The notes under the pieces were generated by a model, which saw only the letters and a list, made by a program, of their open reading frames with translations, was not told the DNA's origin and searched no databases. Shown piece by piece: positions 37,146-46,499 of a DNA stretch of 64,000 bases. Numbering within the stretch: the first letter of the stretch is position 1; every line of letters starts with the position of its first letter. Source of the DNA: Lagopus muta (lineage: Eukaryota > Chordata > Aves > Galliformes > Phasianidae); contig NC_064436.1 of NCBI RefSeq assembly GCF_023343835.1, forward strand, positions 71,043,545-71,107,544, in the 5' to 3' direction. Made by a program: the position numbers and the translations under genes.

Positions 37146-39500
37146 CTGAGCAGAAAAAGCAACAAACCATAGCAAAGAGTGAGACTTCCCATTCACCAGA
37201 AAGTGACCTGAGATCACAGCAGATAACAGCGAATTGCGCTTCTGTGCCTTTCGTCACAGCATTTGTCCGCAATATAAACCCACACAAAGGAAAAGGAACG
37301 TGCATAAAGTCAGGAAACAAAAGGGCTCAACTAGAAAATAAAGAAGCACAGAAAATATGCAGATGTAATGGAAGCAGTCAAAAACATTGCTAGCAGAGCT
37401 CCCCAGGCCCGTGGGTGAGCTGTGTGACACCATCCCACCACACAGCTCAGGTTCATGGCAGGAAATCTCCAGCACAGCAGTGATCTCCAGAAGCTGCTGA
37501 GTAAAACTCTGAACTTGCTGCTCCCTTTTCTGCAGTGGCTGTATAACTGCCCATACATTTCAATATGAATTAGGACAAATTCCTCTTTCTCGTGGCTGCG
37601 CAACCCCCCAGAAGGTTCTCCAAATCTTGAAACTGCCCCTCGTGTGCATGGCAAGGCTCTGGTCAGACCCCAGGGCTGTGTGCATGGCTCCTAACTGGTG
37701 TGCTGTATTCAGCCACGACGTGCAGCTCTCCTCTGTTTGCCAAGGAGAAAAGCTGCGTATCTCTGACTGCCCCCAGAACTTCACAGTAAGAACTTCTGCA
37801 GGCCTTGAAAACAGCAAGAAATGCATTTCCATCTGACTGAGGCGTCATCAGAACAACAACTGTATCTCTGGGCTGCTTGTCAGTGATGGCAAAACAGAGA
37901 GGTCACCAATTTCATTTAAAAACTGGGGCTAACAATTCAGAACTGGTGGAAATGTTTTCTCTTTCGCGTGCAAATGTGCACATGTTGCTGTGACTGGTGA
38001 TCTGACACAACATACTGGAAAGTGAAAAGCTGTCGGACACCACTCCAATCACTGTCTCTCCTGCAGCTGTGCAATATGCTGTAGAGTTTACTAAATTACC
38101 TCACTGATTCTGGAAAAACATTTGGCTGTCTGTATTTATTTGTGTGAAGATTTGTGTCTCTGCAAGCCACCAGCACCTCCTCAAACAACAAAACAAAGCT
38201 CATCCCACAGTCACAAATGCACAAAAGTTGGCGCTTCGGTTTGCCTTCATTTCAGACGGAGAACGGAGCCTCGATGCAGAAAAACGCTCCATTTTCCTGA
38301 CTGGAAATGAAGTCTCTCATTCTCAACCTCACAGCACTGCGCTTGTTTTAATCCGCCCCAGTTAAACGGACCCTCGGCAGCTGCAGGCTTTGTCAGCTGA
38401 AGGAGCTGTGCTTCTCCAGGCCGCGCCGCCTCAGTCTGTGCTGGCACTGCTCCCAGCACCACGTGCAGCTCTGCGCAGCGCCTGACGCGCAGTGGAAGCT
38501 GCCATCGCTCACAGCTCTGCTCTGCTGGGCCGCGCTGGGCTGGGGAATGGAAGAACTCTGCACAACAGCCTGCAGTTTGTGGCAAAACATCATTGAAATA
38601 GCAAATAATGGACAGGGAGCCGCGCCGAAGGCACTGCGCCGTGATTCGGTGTGCTGAGTGACAAGCGCTACCTCCAGCATCTGCTGTGACGTCAACTTAC
38701 TGCTTAATGAAACAGCTCATTAACTGCCATGGCTAATTGCTGAGGTTAATGCACATTCCGCTCAATGCAGGAAGACATACGTTTTTCAAGGGCAGAAAGA
38801 AAATGGTGCCATGTTGGGAGAGCTGTGGTTACTGACAACACTCTGTTGTTGTGCATCATCCTGTGGGCCACACTTGCTTCACTCATGCAAAACCATCAAA
38901 CAATATCCAAGTCCACAAGAGCGTGAGTGGGAGCACTCGAGATTGCAGAACATGAAAAGGATCAATCTCAGTCTTCTTTCTAAGGTATAAGGAAGTAAAA
39001 TGCTCGGATTTGCTTTATTCTACATGGCAAGGAAAACCCCACAGAAATGTGAATGAGTTTAAGTGAATAATGGCATAAAGGGTAATGAAGCCCAAAGGAC
39101 TCGCTCTGACAGTGGTCTGTTTACAGAGAAGCAGACACTGAAACCAAGAAAACCTCAGAATGTGATACTAATGAGTACAAACTGTTGGCAAGGACAAGCA
39201 TAGAGAGTGGAGAACAGAAGGCACCAACAGTGACAGCCAACAGGTCTAAGAAACATAAAAACTTCCCTACGCTGCAACAGAGGAAAAGACAAACTGGAAG
39301 TAGTATACATCTGGTATTAATTTATAAGCATAATATTTGATTTAATTTAGCAGGAAAAGTGTTCAGTCAATATTTTGATGTGCATTTAGAAAAATGTACT
39401 GATGACTGATTAGTCTTTCTGCCATTCGTGGCTACAGAGGACACTACGTGCAGCTGCAGTTTATCTGCCATGCCTGGACAGGAAGACATTCATTTATTAC
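37146..39500. other. M1AP upstream region
   Basis: No coding exon was recognised. A moderately GC-rich patch at about 38390-38700 with a CRE at its edge is the best candidate for the M1AP promoter or a non-coding first exon. Confidence 0.4.
38687..38694. promoter_or_regulatory. Perfect CRE palindrome TGACGTCA
   Basis: The full 8-bp CREB/CREM site lies about 1.6 kb upstream of the M1AP start codon. CREM drives many post-meiotic testis genes (established knowledge); a link to M1AP here is inference from position. Confidence 0.35.
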
Positions 39501-39509
39501 GGTTCTACT

Positions 39510-39556
39510 TGTACTTAATGGTCTTTTCCCACCATGATGATTCTGTGGTTCTATTT
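39510..39556 (+). mobile_element. CR1 tail remnant
   Basis: cttaatggtcttttcccacc then gatgattctgtggttctatt, the last about 45 bp of a CR1 in plus orientation. Confidence 0.6.
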
Positions 39557-39654
39557 AAAAAGGTCAGCACAAACAGAAGAACAAATCAAAATACAGAAAG
39601 AGTCAGCAAATAGTCAAGCTGCTGAAATTATTCAAGATCCTATGTATCAGGAGA

Positions 39655-40075
39655 ACACCATCACAGAATGCCCTGGGTTGAAGAAGACCACAATGCTCAC
39701 CTCGTTCCAACCCCCTGCTGTGTGCAGGGTCACCAAGGGACACACAGGGACCCACAGATCCCCTTAGAGACCCATAGATCCCCCACAGGGACACACAGAT
39801 CCCCACAGATCCCCATACAGACCCAGAGATCCCCATGCAGATCCATAGAGACCCACTGAACCACAGAGCGGCTTGGGTTGAAAAGGACCACAGTGCTCAT
39901 TCCAACCAGCAGCCCAGGCTGCCCAGAGCCACGTCCAGCCTGGCCTCGAATGCCTGCAGGGACGGAGCATCCACAGCCTCCTTGGGCAACCTGTGCCAGT
40001 GCCTCACCACCCTCTGGGGGAAAAACTGCCTCCTGATATCCAACCTAAACTCCCCTGGCTGTTTAAGACCGTTCC
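39655..40075 (-). mobile_element. Reversed CR1 tail split by a minisatellite
   Basis: Two stretches of the same reversed CR1 3' end (39655-39735 and about 39862-40075, the latter with cctcgaatgcctgcagggac and gttccccttgtcccatcacc) are separated by tandem units at 39735-39860. The first stretch restarts at nearly the same CR1 position as the second, so this is either two insertions or an expansion within one. Confidence 0.8.
39735..39862. repeat. Minisatellite of cacagatccccatagagaccc-like units
   Basis: Roughly ten imperfect units of about 11-12 bp (agatccccacagatcccc, cacagggacacacagatccc) lie inside CR1 sequence. A similar unit is expanded in the CR1 at 26765-26815. Confidence 0.85.
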
Positions 40076-40364
40076 CCCTTGTCCCATCACCATCCCAACG
40101 CCCGGCCGCGGGCGGTGGGGGCAGCAGTAAGGGCGGGGACTCTGGGGGCTGTGGGGACTCGCCACGCGCTGGGCGCCGCACGGGGCCGGCCTGTGGCAGC
40201 AGTGTGAGGCGCTGAGCCGGGTCAGCACGCCGGGCTGGGGCACAGGAGCCCCGCGCGGAGCTGCGTAGGATACCTGCACCGCCGTCCTGCGAGCGCAGCG
40301 GGCGGCTCCCGGTGCTCATTGCGTCCGGAGCTGTGACGCCGGGCTGGGCCAGAGCGCACACGGC

Positions 40365-40490
40365 GCCCGCTAAGCACACTACGCACACAGCGCCCGCTAC
40401 GCACACTGCGCTCATAGAGCACGCTGCGCAAACTGCGCCCGCTACGCACACTGCGCTCATAGCGCACACTGCGCCGGTTGCGTACAGCTC
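40365..40490. repeat. GC-rich tandem repeat, unit about 45 bp
   Basis: gcgcccgctacgcacactgc followed by gctcatag occurs twice, 45 bp apart (from about 40390 and 40435), with shorter related units before and after (acgcacacagcgcccgct). It lies in a CpG-rich block (about 40090-40550). Confidence 0.8.
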
Positions 40491-40689
40491 CGCACGGTGC
40501 GTGTGAGCAGACCGGCAGTTGTGCGTGACGGAGCGGCTGTTCTGTCCGTCTCTTTTGCCCCGTTAGGAAATGCATGTTGAATGGAAAATACACGCTTTGT
40601 TCAGAAGGAATTTCAGTCTAAGAATGCTGGAGACAGCGTGAATCAGACTGAAGAAGAGCAGATCAATGACTGGAAGCTGCAAAATGATT

Positions 40690-41140
40690 TAACTGCTGAA
40701 TGTCTTCTCAAGGAATGCCTGCTGGAGTCTCTGAATCTGAGCTGCTACCACTAGTGAAGCTGTATTCTTATTTAGATTTATCACAGGCTGGTAGTTTCCT
40801 GAGTCATTCTTTTTACAGGTATTAAAAACGGCTCCGATGTTTTGCTTCTGCTCTCTGGGAACTTCACCCAATTGCCACAACTTTTCAAATATCATTGAGA
40901 GCAGCTTGGTGACAACATCAGCGAAATCCCCCAGGACTCTGTGTTGTGTCTCGTAGGGACACACAGACTTGTGGATGTTCAGGTTCCTCAGAAGGTCCTG
41001 CAGCTGATCTTTGCTCACACTGTGTGTGTGGGGAGGTATTGCAACCCCAACCCCTTCTTAGCAAACATAACATTTGAGGGCTATGTGACGAGCAGTTAAC
41101 AGAGAAGACAGAAGTGAAGAAGTTGCTGCATCCCACAGAC
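40690..41140 (-). mobile_element. Reversed CR1 reverse-transcriptase fragment
   Basis: The minus strand encodes the CR1 endonuclease/RT junction: FTSVFSVNCSSHSPQM, then DQLQDLLRNLNIHKSVCP, FADVVTKLLSMIFEKLWQ and GNYQPV. It is the same region as the plus-oriented copy at 59640-59900. Truncated and frame-damaged. Confidence 0.85.
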
Positions 41141-41319
41141 TCTGTGTCTGTTGTTAGCAGCTAGAGCGCTGCCAGCAAGCAGCAGCACAGCACACAGCCA
41201 CGCTGCTCTGAGAAAGGAGCATTACAGTGCATGCCTGCGAAAGAGGCACCACTTCCAGGGCTCATGAGTGGGAAGTGCACTGCTGGGAGAGCAGCAGACT
41301 GAACTGAAGCCAGCGGCAC

Positions 41320-41743
41320 TCAGCACAGAGAGCTCCTGGCCTCAGGGCTCAGCTGTTCTGACTTGCTAGAAAATACTCCCCCAGATTTACAGTTTTGCTC
41401 CCAGTAAGTTGGTACCCTGTTCTGCTTACTTAGTGTGTGTGCCGAGAAGGATGGTTGAAGAAGAGACAAAATCTGAGGCATTAAAAAAAAAAAAAAAAAA
41501 AAAAAAAAAGCAGAAAAGAAAACCCACACCTACCTGCATTGACCCCATGAAGGCAGCAGATCGGATGGTGAAAAGTTTTGAGAACTCTTTTGTTGTTCGC
41601 TTGTGGTTCCATTGGTCACGAACTTGCACACCTTGATTTCTCACACTTCGGATGCTGTAGCAGAGGGTGGAGGTGATTTCAGAGCAGGAAATGAACTCAG
41701 GCCGCTTGTTTGTTGGCTGATGGAAGCCCCCTCTGTCTCTTGG
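41320..41743 (-). CDS. Candidate last two exons of an unidentified gene
   Basis: Minus strand: an acceptor at 41744, an open exon 41534-41743 (ends SAAFMGSMQ, donor GTAGGT), a 61-bp intron that is mostly poly-T and ends CCTCAG, then a terminal exon 41320-41472 (starts ILSLLQPSFSAHTL, ends EARSSLC then TGA). Both exons are phase 0, so they join into about 120 residues. I recognise no family. The antisense frame is also open in the same codon register, so strand is not proven. Could be the 3' end of the gene whose putative first exons lie at 44103-44527. Confidence 0.25.
41483..41509. repeat. Poly(A)/poly(T) run of 27
   Basis: An uninterrupted run of 27 A on the plus strand. On the minus strand it would be the polypyrimidine tract of the short candidate intron; equally it may be the tail of an old retroposed sequence. 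Confidence 0.9.
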
Positions 41744-41999
41744 CTGATGATCAATTTCACAAAAAAGCAACAGCATCATTGATGCAGCAGTGCCTTTGCT
41801 CATTCAAGCTGAAGTTCTGGTCACCTTTTCCTTTGGTCCTCAGTAGTGTGGCGCCAGGCTTTACCCAGTGTGAAATCCAAACCGTGGCAGTAAAGCTGAT
41901 TTCCCAAGGAGGCTCCAACTCTCGGGCTGATGCTGGCAGCACAAAGTGCCATCGCTCTCGGAGGATGCAGAGGCAGTGAGGCAGCAAAAGGCTGGGGTT

Positions 42000-43100
42000 T
42001 AAGCCCGGTTTGGAAAGAAAGGCATTCTCAAGCATCTTGAGGATGCTACCAGCTCTGATAGTAATCCCTGCTCAGAGCAATTAGTCCTTCTAAAGTTTTC
42101 AACAAATTTGGGGACAACTGGAGAGCTCACCGCTGTAACAAATGATGTTCCTTCAGCAGCCCCAGATGGACCTCGCTTCTGACTTTTCCACACTCAAGAA
42201 AGCAGCTTCTCAGGTGCATCTTTTTCCAGCGTTGCTTGTTGTGGAATGTTTAAGTGTGGGATCCGTCCCTCTCTGTTCTTTGCAGGATGCCGTTTCTCAC
42301 AGCGAAATGCTTTCTAAGGAGAACAAGCAGCAGCTCTCTGACACGACGATGCTGAACAAGCAAAAGGGAGGTTTGAAAGCTTTGAGCAAAGAGAAGAGAG
42401 GGGAAAAAGTGCTGGAAGGCTGTTGGCATCTTTCCTACTTCCCGCAGGTACGCAGCTTCTTGTGCTGCTCCTGGAGCACTCCTCTCGCCATGGAGGCTGC
42501 CCTGTGTCGGCGCAGTCTTTGTGACATGCTGCAGTGCTGGGGCATCATAGCTCTTTGTGGCGCTGGCCTTTGTGGACACATGCATGGAGCAGCTTTTCTT
42601 CTTGCTGTAGACCAGCCCGGTGTACTTGAGCAAGCTGATTTTCCAGATGCCTCACAGCAAACCTGCTCATGGATTCGGTCGTCCTCACGCTGTGTAACTG
42701 TGCATCAGAGAGAGCAATATCTGCTGTGTCAGCTTTCCCAGACAGCGCTGCTGGAGGAGATCAGGCATGTTGTGGCACAGGACACAGCCTTGCTGTTGCC
42801 TCCATTTGGATGGTTTCTAGAATTGAGGCTGTTCTCATGTGATGTCCCGTGCTAATTTGCAGATAAACTGTCCCTGCTTTCTGCTCATCCTGTTTCACGT
42901 TGGTCCTTTCTGTAATCTAGAAAGGAGGAATTAACTTTGTTCTTGAGGAAGTAAGCCATTTTTATTTAGCCCCTACTTTGTCTCTCAGGGCGGCGCTGTT
43001 TTTGATCTAATGCAAAAGCTTCCTAACATTCACTCCAATCTAAACTCTCTGCTGTCCAGTAACAAGGATTGCCAACAGCCTGTGAGCTCGGCGTTACAGC
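42000..43100 (+). other. Plus-strand open segments with splice-like borders
   Basis: Several plus-strand stretches look exon-like: 42003-42185 (GILKHLEDATSSDSNPCSEQ and more), 42286-42449 with tttgcag before it and CAG|GTACGC after it (starts DAVSHSEMLSKENKQQLSD, ends HLSYFPQ), 42618-42703 (SPVYLSKLIFQMP..., stop) and 42991-43083 (FDLMQKLPNIHSNLNSLL). The second and third are both phase 0 and would join. No family was recognised, and parts are also open on the minus strand. I cannot tell a real unknown gene from chance. Confidence 0.2.
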
Positions 43101-44102
43101 CCAGAGGTGGAGCTAACATGGAGACCTCGGGATTTTCAACAAGGAACGAGAAGGCTGAGAATCGGGGGCTTTGTTGGACATTTTTACAGGCTGTCCTACT
43201 TAAGGATTCTGCCTGTTTCGTTGGTTTGGCTGGAGCTGAGGAGCTCGGTGCTCACGACTTCAGTTCTTTGTGATACGGAGCAGTGCCACTTGCTGCCCAG
43301 ACCAAACACACGTATTGGTGGAGGAGATTGCTCTATGCATTTTATTTTTTTCTTTAATGCTTTTGAAGTGTGAGAGTGGTATATGCCTTCAAACAGGTAA
43401 CATCTAAAATAAACTGATTTTCCTTTTTTCCTTAGAGCAGTGCTTCAGAGAAACGTGGATGCTTTCTTCCCTGCTGCTATGTTTCCCATCTCAGAATTCT
43501 AGGAAGGCTTCTGTTGTTGACTGCTTACTTTCTTATTTTCAGTACTGATAGAAACACAACATTCTTTTTATGCTGCCTGCATACAATTCCCTTTGTTTCC
43601 TTTGTAGTTTTGAGCTGTGCTCTGGAACAGAACGTACAGCTGGATCTAGAACAGTTGCCAAAGAGGAGTCTGAGGGCAAATGGTGCTGGATTCCCAGACA
43701 GAGGTCATAAAGCTCCTTGCTTCCTTGCGAAGTGTTCCTGTATTATTCTTACATATCTTTGTATGTTACTGCTGTGCTGAGACTTTTATGGCAAATCCAT
43801 TCTCTGTTTCCCAGAGGTGATGCTGAGAAGCTCACCTCACGATGACTTATGCAGTCCTCTCGTTTCATGTTAATGCTTCCTTTGGGTCCAAAGAAGACCA
43901 ACTCCTTGAAACCATGCCTGGGAATCCCACTTGTTCAAATGGTTGAGCTTTGTGCCGTGGTCAGAACGCCCTGCCGCAGATCCTGGCACTGGTTGGGAAT
44001 GGAAGAACTGACGGCAAATCTCTCGATATCAAAATTGATCCGGTGGATATTTACAAGCCTCGGGCGACCCAGGTGGGATCTCAGAGTTGTGAGGCCAGGT
44101 AC

Positions 44103-44527
44103 CGAAGTTGTTATATGTTTCTTCTAAGAGTTGCTCGGCTGTTTTGCATTGCTCTGTTAATCGTTCCAAGCCACCCTTGGCTTCGCTGTGCTTTTTCATC
44201 ACCTCAGACGCTGGCCAAAAAAAGAAAAAAAGAACAAGAGAAAGCAAGACAGCATCATTTTGTTGGTAATTTACCTATTCACAGATATTCACAACCACTT
44301 AGCGCACATTTGGTGGGTTTGTCCAAGTTCTTCTTCGTCTTATTTAGTTCACATTATTGTCTGTTCCCCCCCCCGCCCCCAATCCAACTTTGCGCTTTTC
44401 CTCTGCCCTCACGAGAAACAGAGAACGGAGCGCCAGAAGCTGTGGCGCAGCTGCCCGTCAATCGGGTCGCAGTTGTTCCCGCGGTCTCTGCCGCCCCCAC
44501 GTGGCCAATAGGTGGAATTGTGGCCAT
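44103..44527 (-). CDS. Candidate first two exons of an unidentified coiled-coil gene
   Basis: Minus strand, starting inside the left arm of the inverted-repeat promoter. ATG at 44527 (ACATGGCC context), exon 44413-44527 with donor GTGAGG, intron with a strong T-rich tract, acceptor TTGGCCAG, exon 44103-44210 with donor GTACCT. The phases match (1 to 2). The product starts MATIPPIGHVGAAETAG, and the second exon is a heptad-like helix (SEVMKKHSEAKGGLERLTEQ, then CKTAEQLLEETYNNFG). I do not recognise the family. Later exons may include 41320-41743. An overlapping plus-strand reading (43979-44072) is weaker because it lacks a start or partner exons. Confidence 0.35.
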
Positions 44528-44640
44528 GTATGTTTGGTGCCGCAGGACGCATGCGCGCAGGCACACGGAAGTGGTGTACGGACGTTCTTGTCGCTCTGCG
44601 CAGCAAATCCGCCGAACTTTGTTATACCTAGTCCTCCAAG
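44347..44640 (-). repeat. Left arm of a CpG-rich inverted repeat
   Basis: Read on the minus strand, this aligns with 45702-45970 on the plus strand at roughly 70% identity by eye. Shared blocks in order: GGAGGACT, GGCGGATT, GCTGCGCAGAGCG, CCACTTCCG (ETS/GABPA type), CGCATGCGT (NRF1 type), TTGGCCACG, GCAGAGACCGCGG, ATTGACGGG and TCCGTTCT. Confidence 0.8.
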
Positions 44641-44848
44641 TAGTAGTGCGCATGTGCCAAAGACTTTTAAAGAAGGATCAGTTTCTACGAAATCCTGTGG
44701 TGCGGGTGAGCAGCCAATTCCTGGACCACTGGCACAGAAATGCTTTCTCCTCTTTCTGTCTACTGTGCTCCTTGTCTATTTTCTTGAGCGGTCTGAGAAG
44801 CCTGCCTCTACAGCAGACTATTTTGGCTCCCAGCGGACCCTGCGCCCG

Positions 44849-45336
44849 TTGCATGCGTAATGAGGAGTCAAAAACAACGCATGCGTAGGTGCATACACGA
44901 AAATGCGCATGCGAAGTAATCTCTGCACATTGCCGCATGCGCAGTGCTTTCCAGAGTCTTGCACATGCGCAGTGCTGTGCAAGAGAGGCGCATGCGCACT
45001 GTGGCGCGGCAAAAAGCGCATGCGCAGTGCCGTGCCGGGACTGGCGCATGCGTAGTGAGGTTTTGAGACTGGGACATGCGCAGTGCGTTCCAGACAATGG
45101 CACATGCGCAATATGCTGCCAAGATCGGCACATGCGTAGTGCTGTCTCCAGATTCGCACATGCGCACTGCGCTGCCGAGAGCGGCGCTTTCGGATTGCGT
45201 TATAGAATCTCGGGCATGCGCAGTGCACTGGCAGGACGGGCGCATGCGCAGTACGGTGCCAAGAGTTGCTCATGCGCAGTGCAGTGCCATTACTGGTGCA
45301 AGCGTAATGCAGCGCCCAGATTCGCGCATGCGTACC
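44849..45336. promoter_or_regulatory. Tandem array of NRF1-like palindromes, period about 28 bp
   Basis: About 17 units carry the core GCATGCGCA or a one- or two-base variant. From 44935 they recur at about 44963, 44989, 45018, 45043, 45073, 45101, 45129, 45157, 45186 (decayed), 45214, 45240, 45269, 45297 (decayed) and 45325. Several match the NRF1 consensus YGCGCAYGCGCR exactly (GCGCATGCGCA). The unit also contains a conserved AGTGC-N-GTGCC-like spacer. The array sits between the arms of an inverted repeat, so it may serve divergent promoters. The frame-open minus-strand reading through it reflects stop-free repeat units, not a gene. Confidence 0.85.
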
Positions 45337-45701
45337 GCTTCCCCGAGATTTGCGCGTCCCAGGTTGCTGCCGTGTCGGTGCTGCTGCACGCCAGAACCAC
45401 GACCGCAAATCTCCGAGCTGCTCCTTTCCACTGACGCTGAGAGGGCTTTTAAACGGCTGGGGGATGGTGCAGGGCTGGGGCGGGAAGGGGACGTCTGCTA
45501 GTTCATCGTGGCGACAAGCAAATTGGATGCCACGAGGAGCTGAGGGGCAGCTGTGAGCCGAACCGTTCCGTTCCCGGGTGGGCTCGGGCATAAAACGGCG
45601 GAAATAGACGACGGGCATCCCGGATTAGAAAGGGAAGAATATCGCTAAGCTGGCGGTCCAAGAATCGACTGCTTGCCTGTACGGGCGCGCGTCCGCTATT
45701 A

Positions 45702-45970
45702 CCTGGAGGACTCACCATAGAGAGCGGCGGATTAGCTGCGCAGAGCGGTTAAAACGCCACTTCCGGATTTGTAGGCGCATGCGTTATGCTGCTGGCGGGA
45801 CTCCGTGGGAGACGGCAGCAGTTCCGCGCTTTGGCCACGAGGTGGCAGCAGAGACCGCGGAAAGAACTCTGACGGCATTGACGGGGACCCGCGGCGCTGT
45901 CCTCGGCGATCCGTTCTGTCTTGCGATGACGGGGGAAGAACACGAAGTTAGAAGCGGGGGGAAAAGACAA
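45702..45970 (+). repeat. Right arm of the CpG-rich inverted repeat
   Basis: Inverted partner of 44347-44640, carrying the same CCACTTCCGG and GCGCATGCGT sites, oriented to transcribe rightwards. Together the arms would drive transcription away from the central NRF1-like array in both directions. Confidence 0.8.
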
Positions 45971-46015
45971 AGAAAACAGAGGGAAATTACTCCAGACCCT
46001 GGAAAGCCGTGCTAA
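45926..46015 (+). CDS. Short ORF downstream of the right promoter arm
   Basis: An ATG at 45926 opens 29 codons (MTGEEHEVRSGGKRQRKQRE...), a basic peptide. It is followed by an AT-rich stretch and AATAAA at 46135-46140, so a small polyadenylated transcript is conceivable. No homology was recognised; it may be only the 5' part of a spliced or non-coding transcript. Confidence 0.2.
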   Translation: MTGEEHEVRSGGKRQRKQREITPDPGKPC

Positions 46016-46134
46016 GTGCTTATGAATATCTGTTAAAAAAAAAAACCAAAACTTGTTTTTGCCAGTATCTGTTGCATTGTTTTTAAAGATTCACAAACCA
46101 AAATGTAACTGCCCAGCAAATTTAATGATAACAA

Positions 46135-46140
46135 AATAAA
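46135..46140 (+). terminator. Possible poly(A) signal AATAAA
   Basis: AATAAA about 430 bp past the right promoter arm, in AT-rich sequence. Relevant only if the rightward transcript exists. Confidence 0.3.
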
Positions 46141-46499
46141 GCACTTTGGCAGAAAGCACAGGGCCGTATTAATGCTTGCTCAGCCTCTGTCTTGTTCATA
46201 TTTTAATGTATCTGTTTCCATGGGCCTTTCTTCAACTCCAGGTTTCATTTTTGGCTTTTTTTTCTTTTCAATGCCATAAAATGGGTAGTTTTAGGCCCTA
46301 GGAGGTCTACACAGGCAGACACAAAGTCACAGTTTTGATATTCATGGGGGTTTTTACATCCTTACCACAAAGATTGACAAAACCTAAGTGTCCGCAGTTC
46401 TCCACCTATGTTTACAGATGGAAAAAATTAATTCCCCTGCAGAGAAAGAATTGATGTCACAGCTGCCATTGGCAAGATGGCCTGAGAGTTGTGCAGGTC

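Noticed and set aside
43950-44888. 312-codon plus-strand frame
   Set aside because: It runs through the left promoter arm and a poly-pyrimidine block with no domain; better explained as chance opposite the minus-strand candidate exons.
44849-45336. CRISPR array, because of regular 28-bp spacing
   Set aside because: This is vertebrate DNA, the repeats are imperfect and directly abut, and there are no unique spacers between identical repeats.
44818-45618. 266-codon minus-strand frame through the NRF1-like array
   Set aside because: The 28-bp units contain no stops in most frames and the product is only the translated repeat; not a protein gene.
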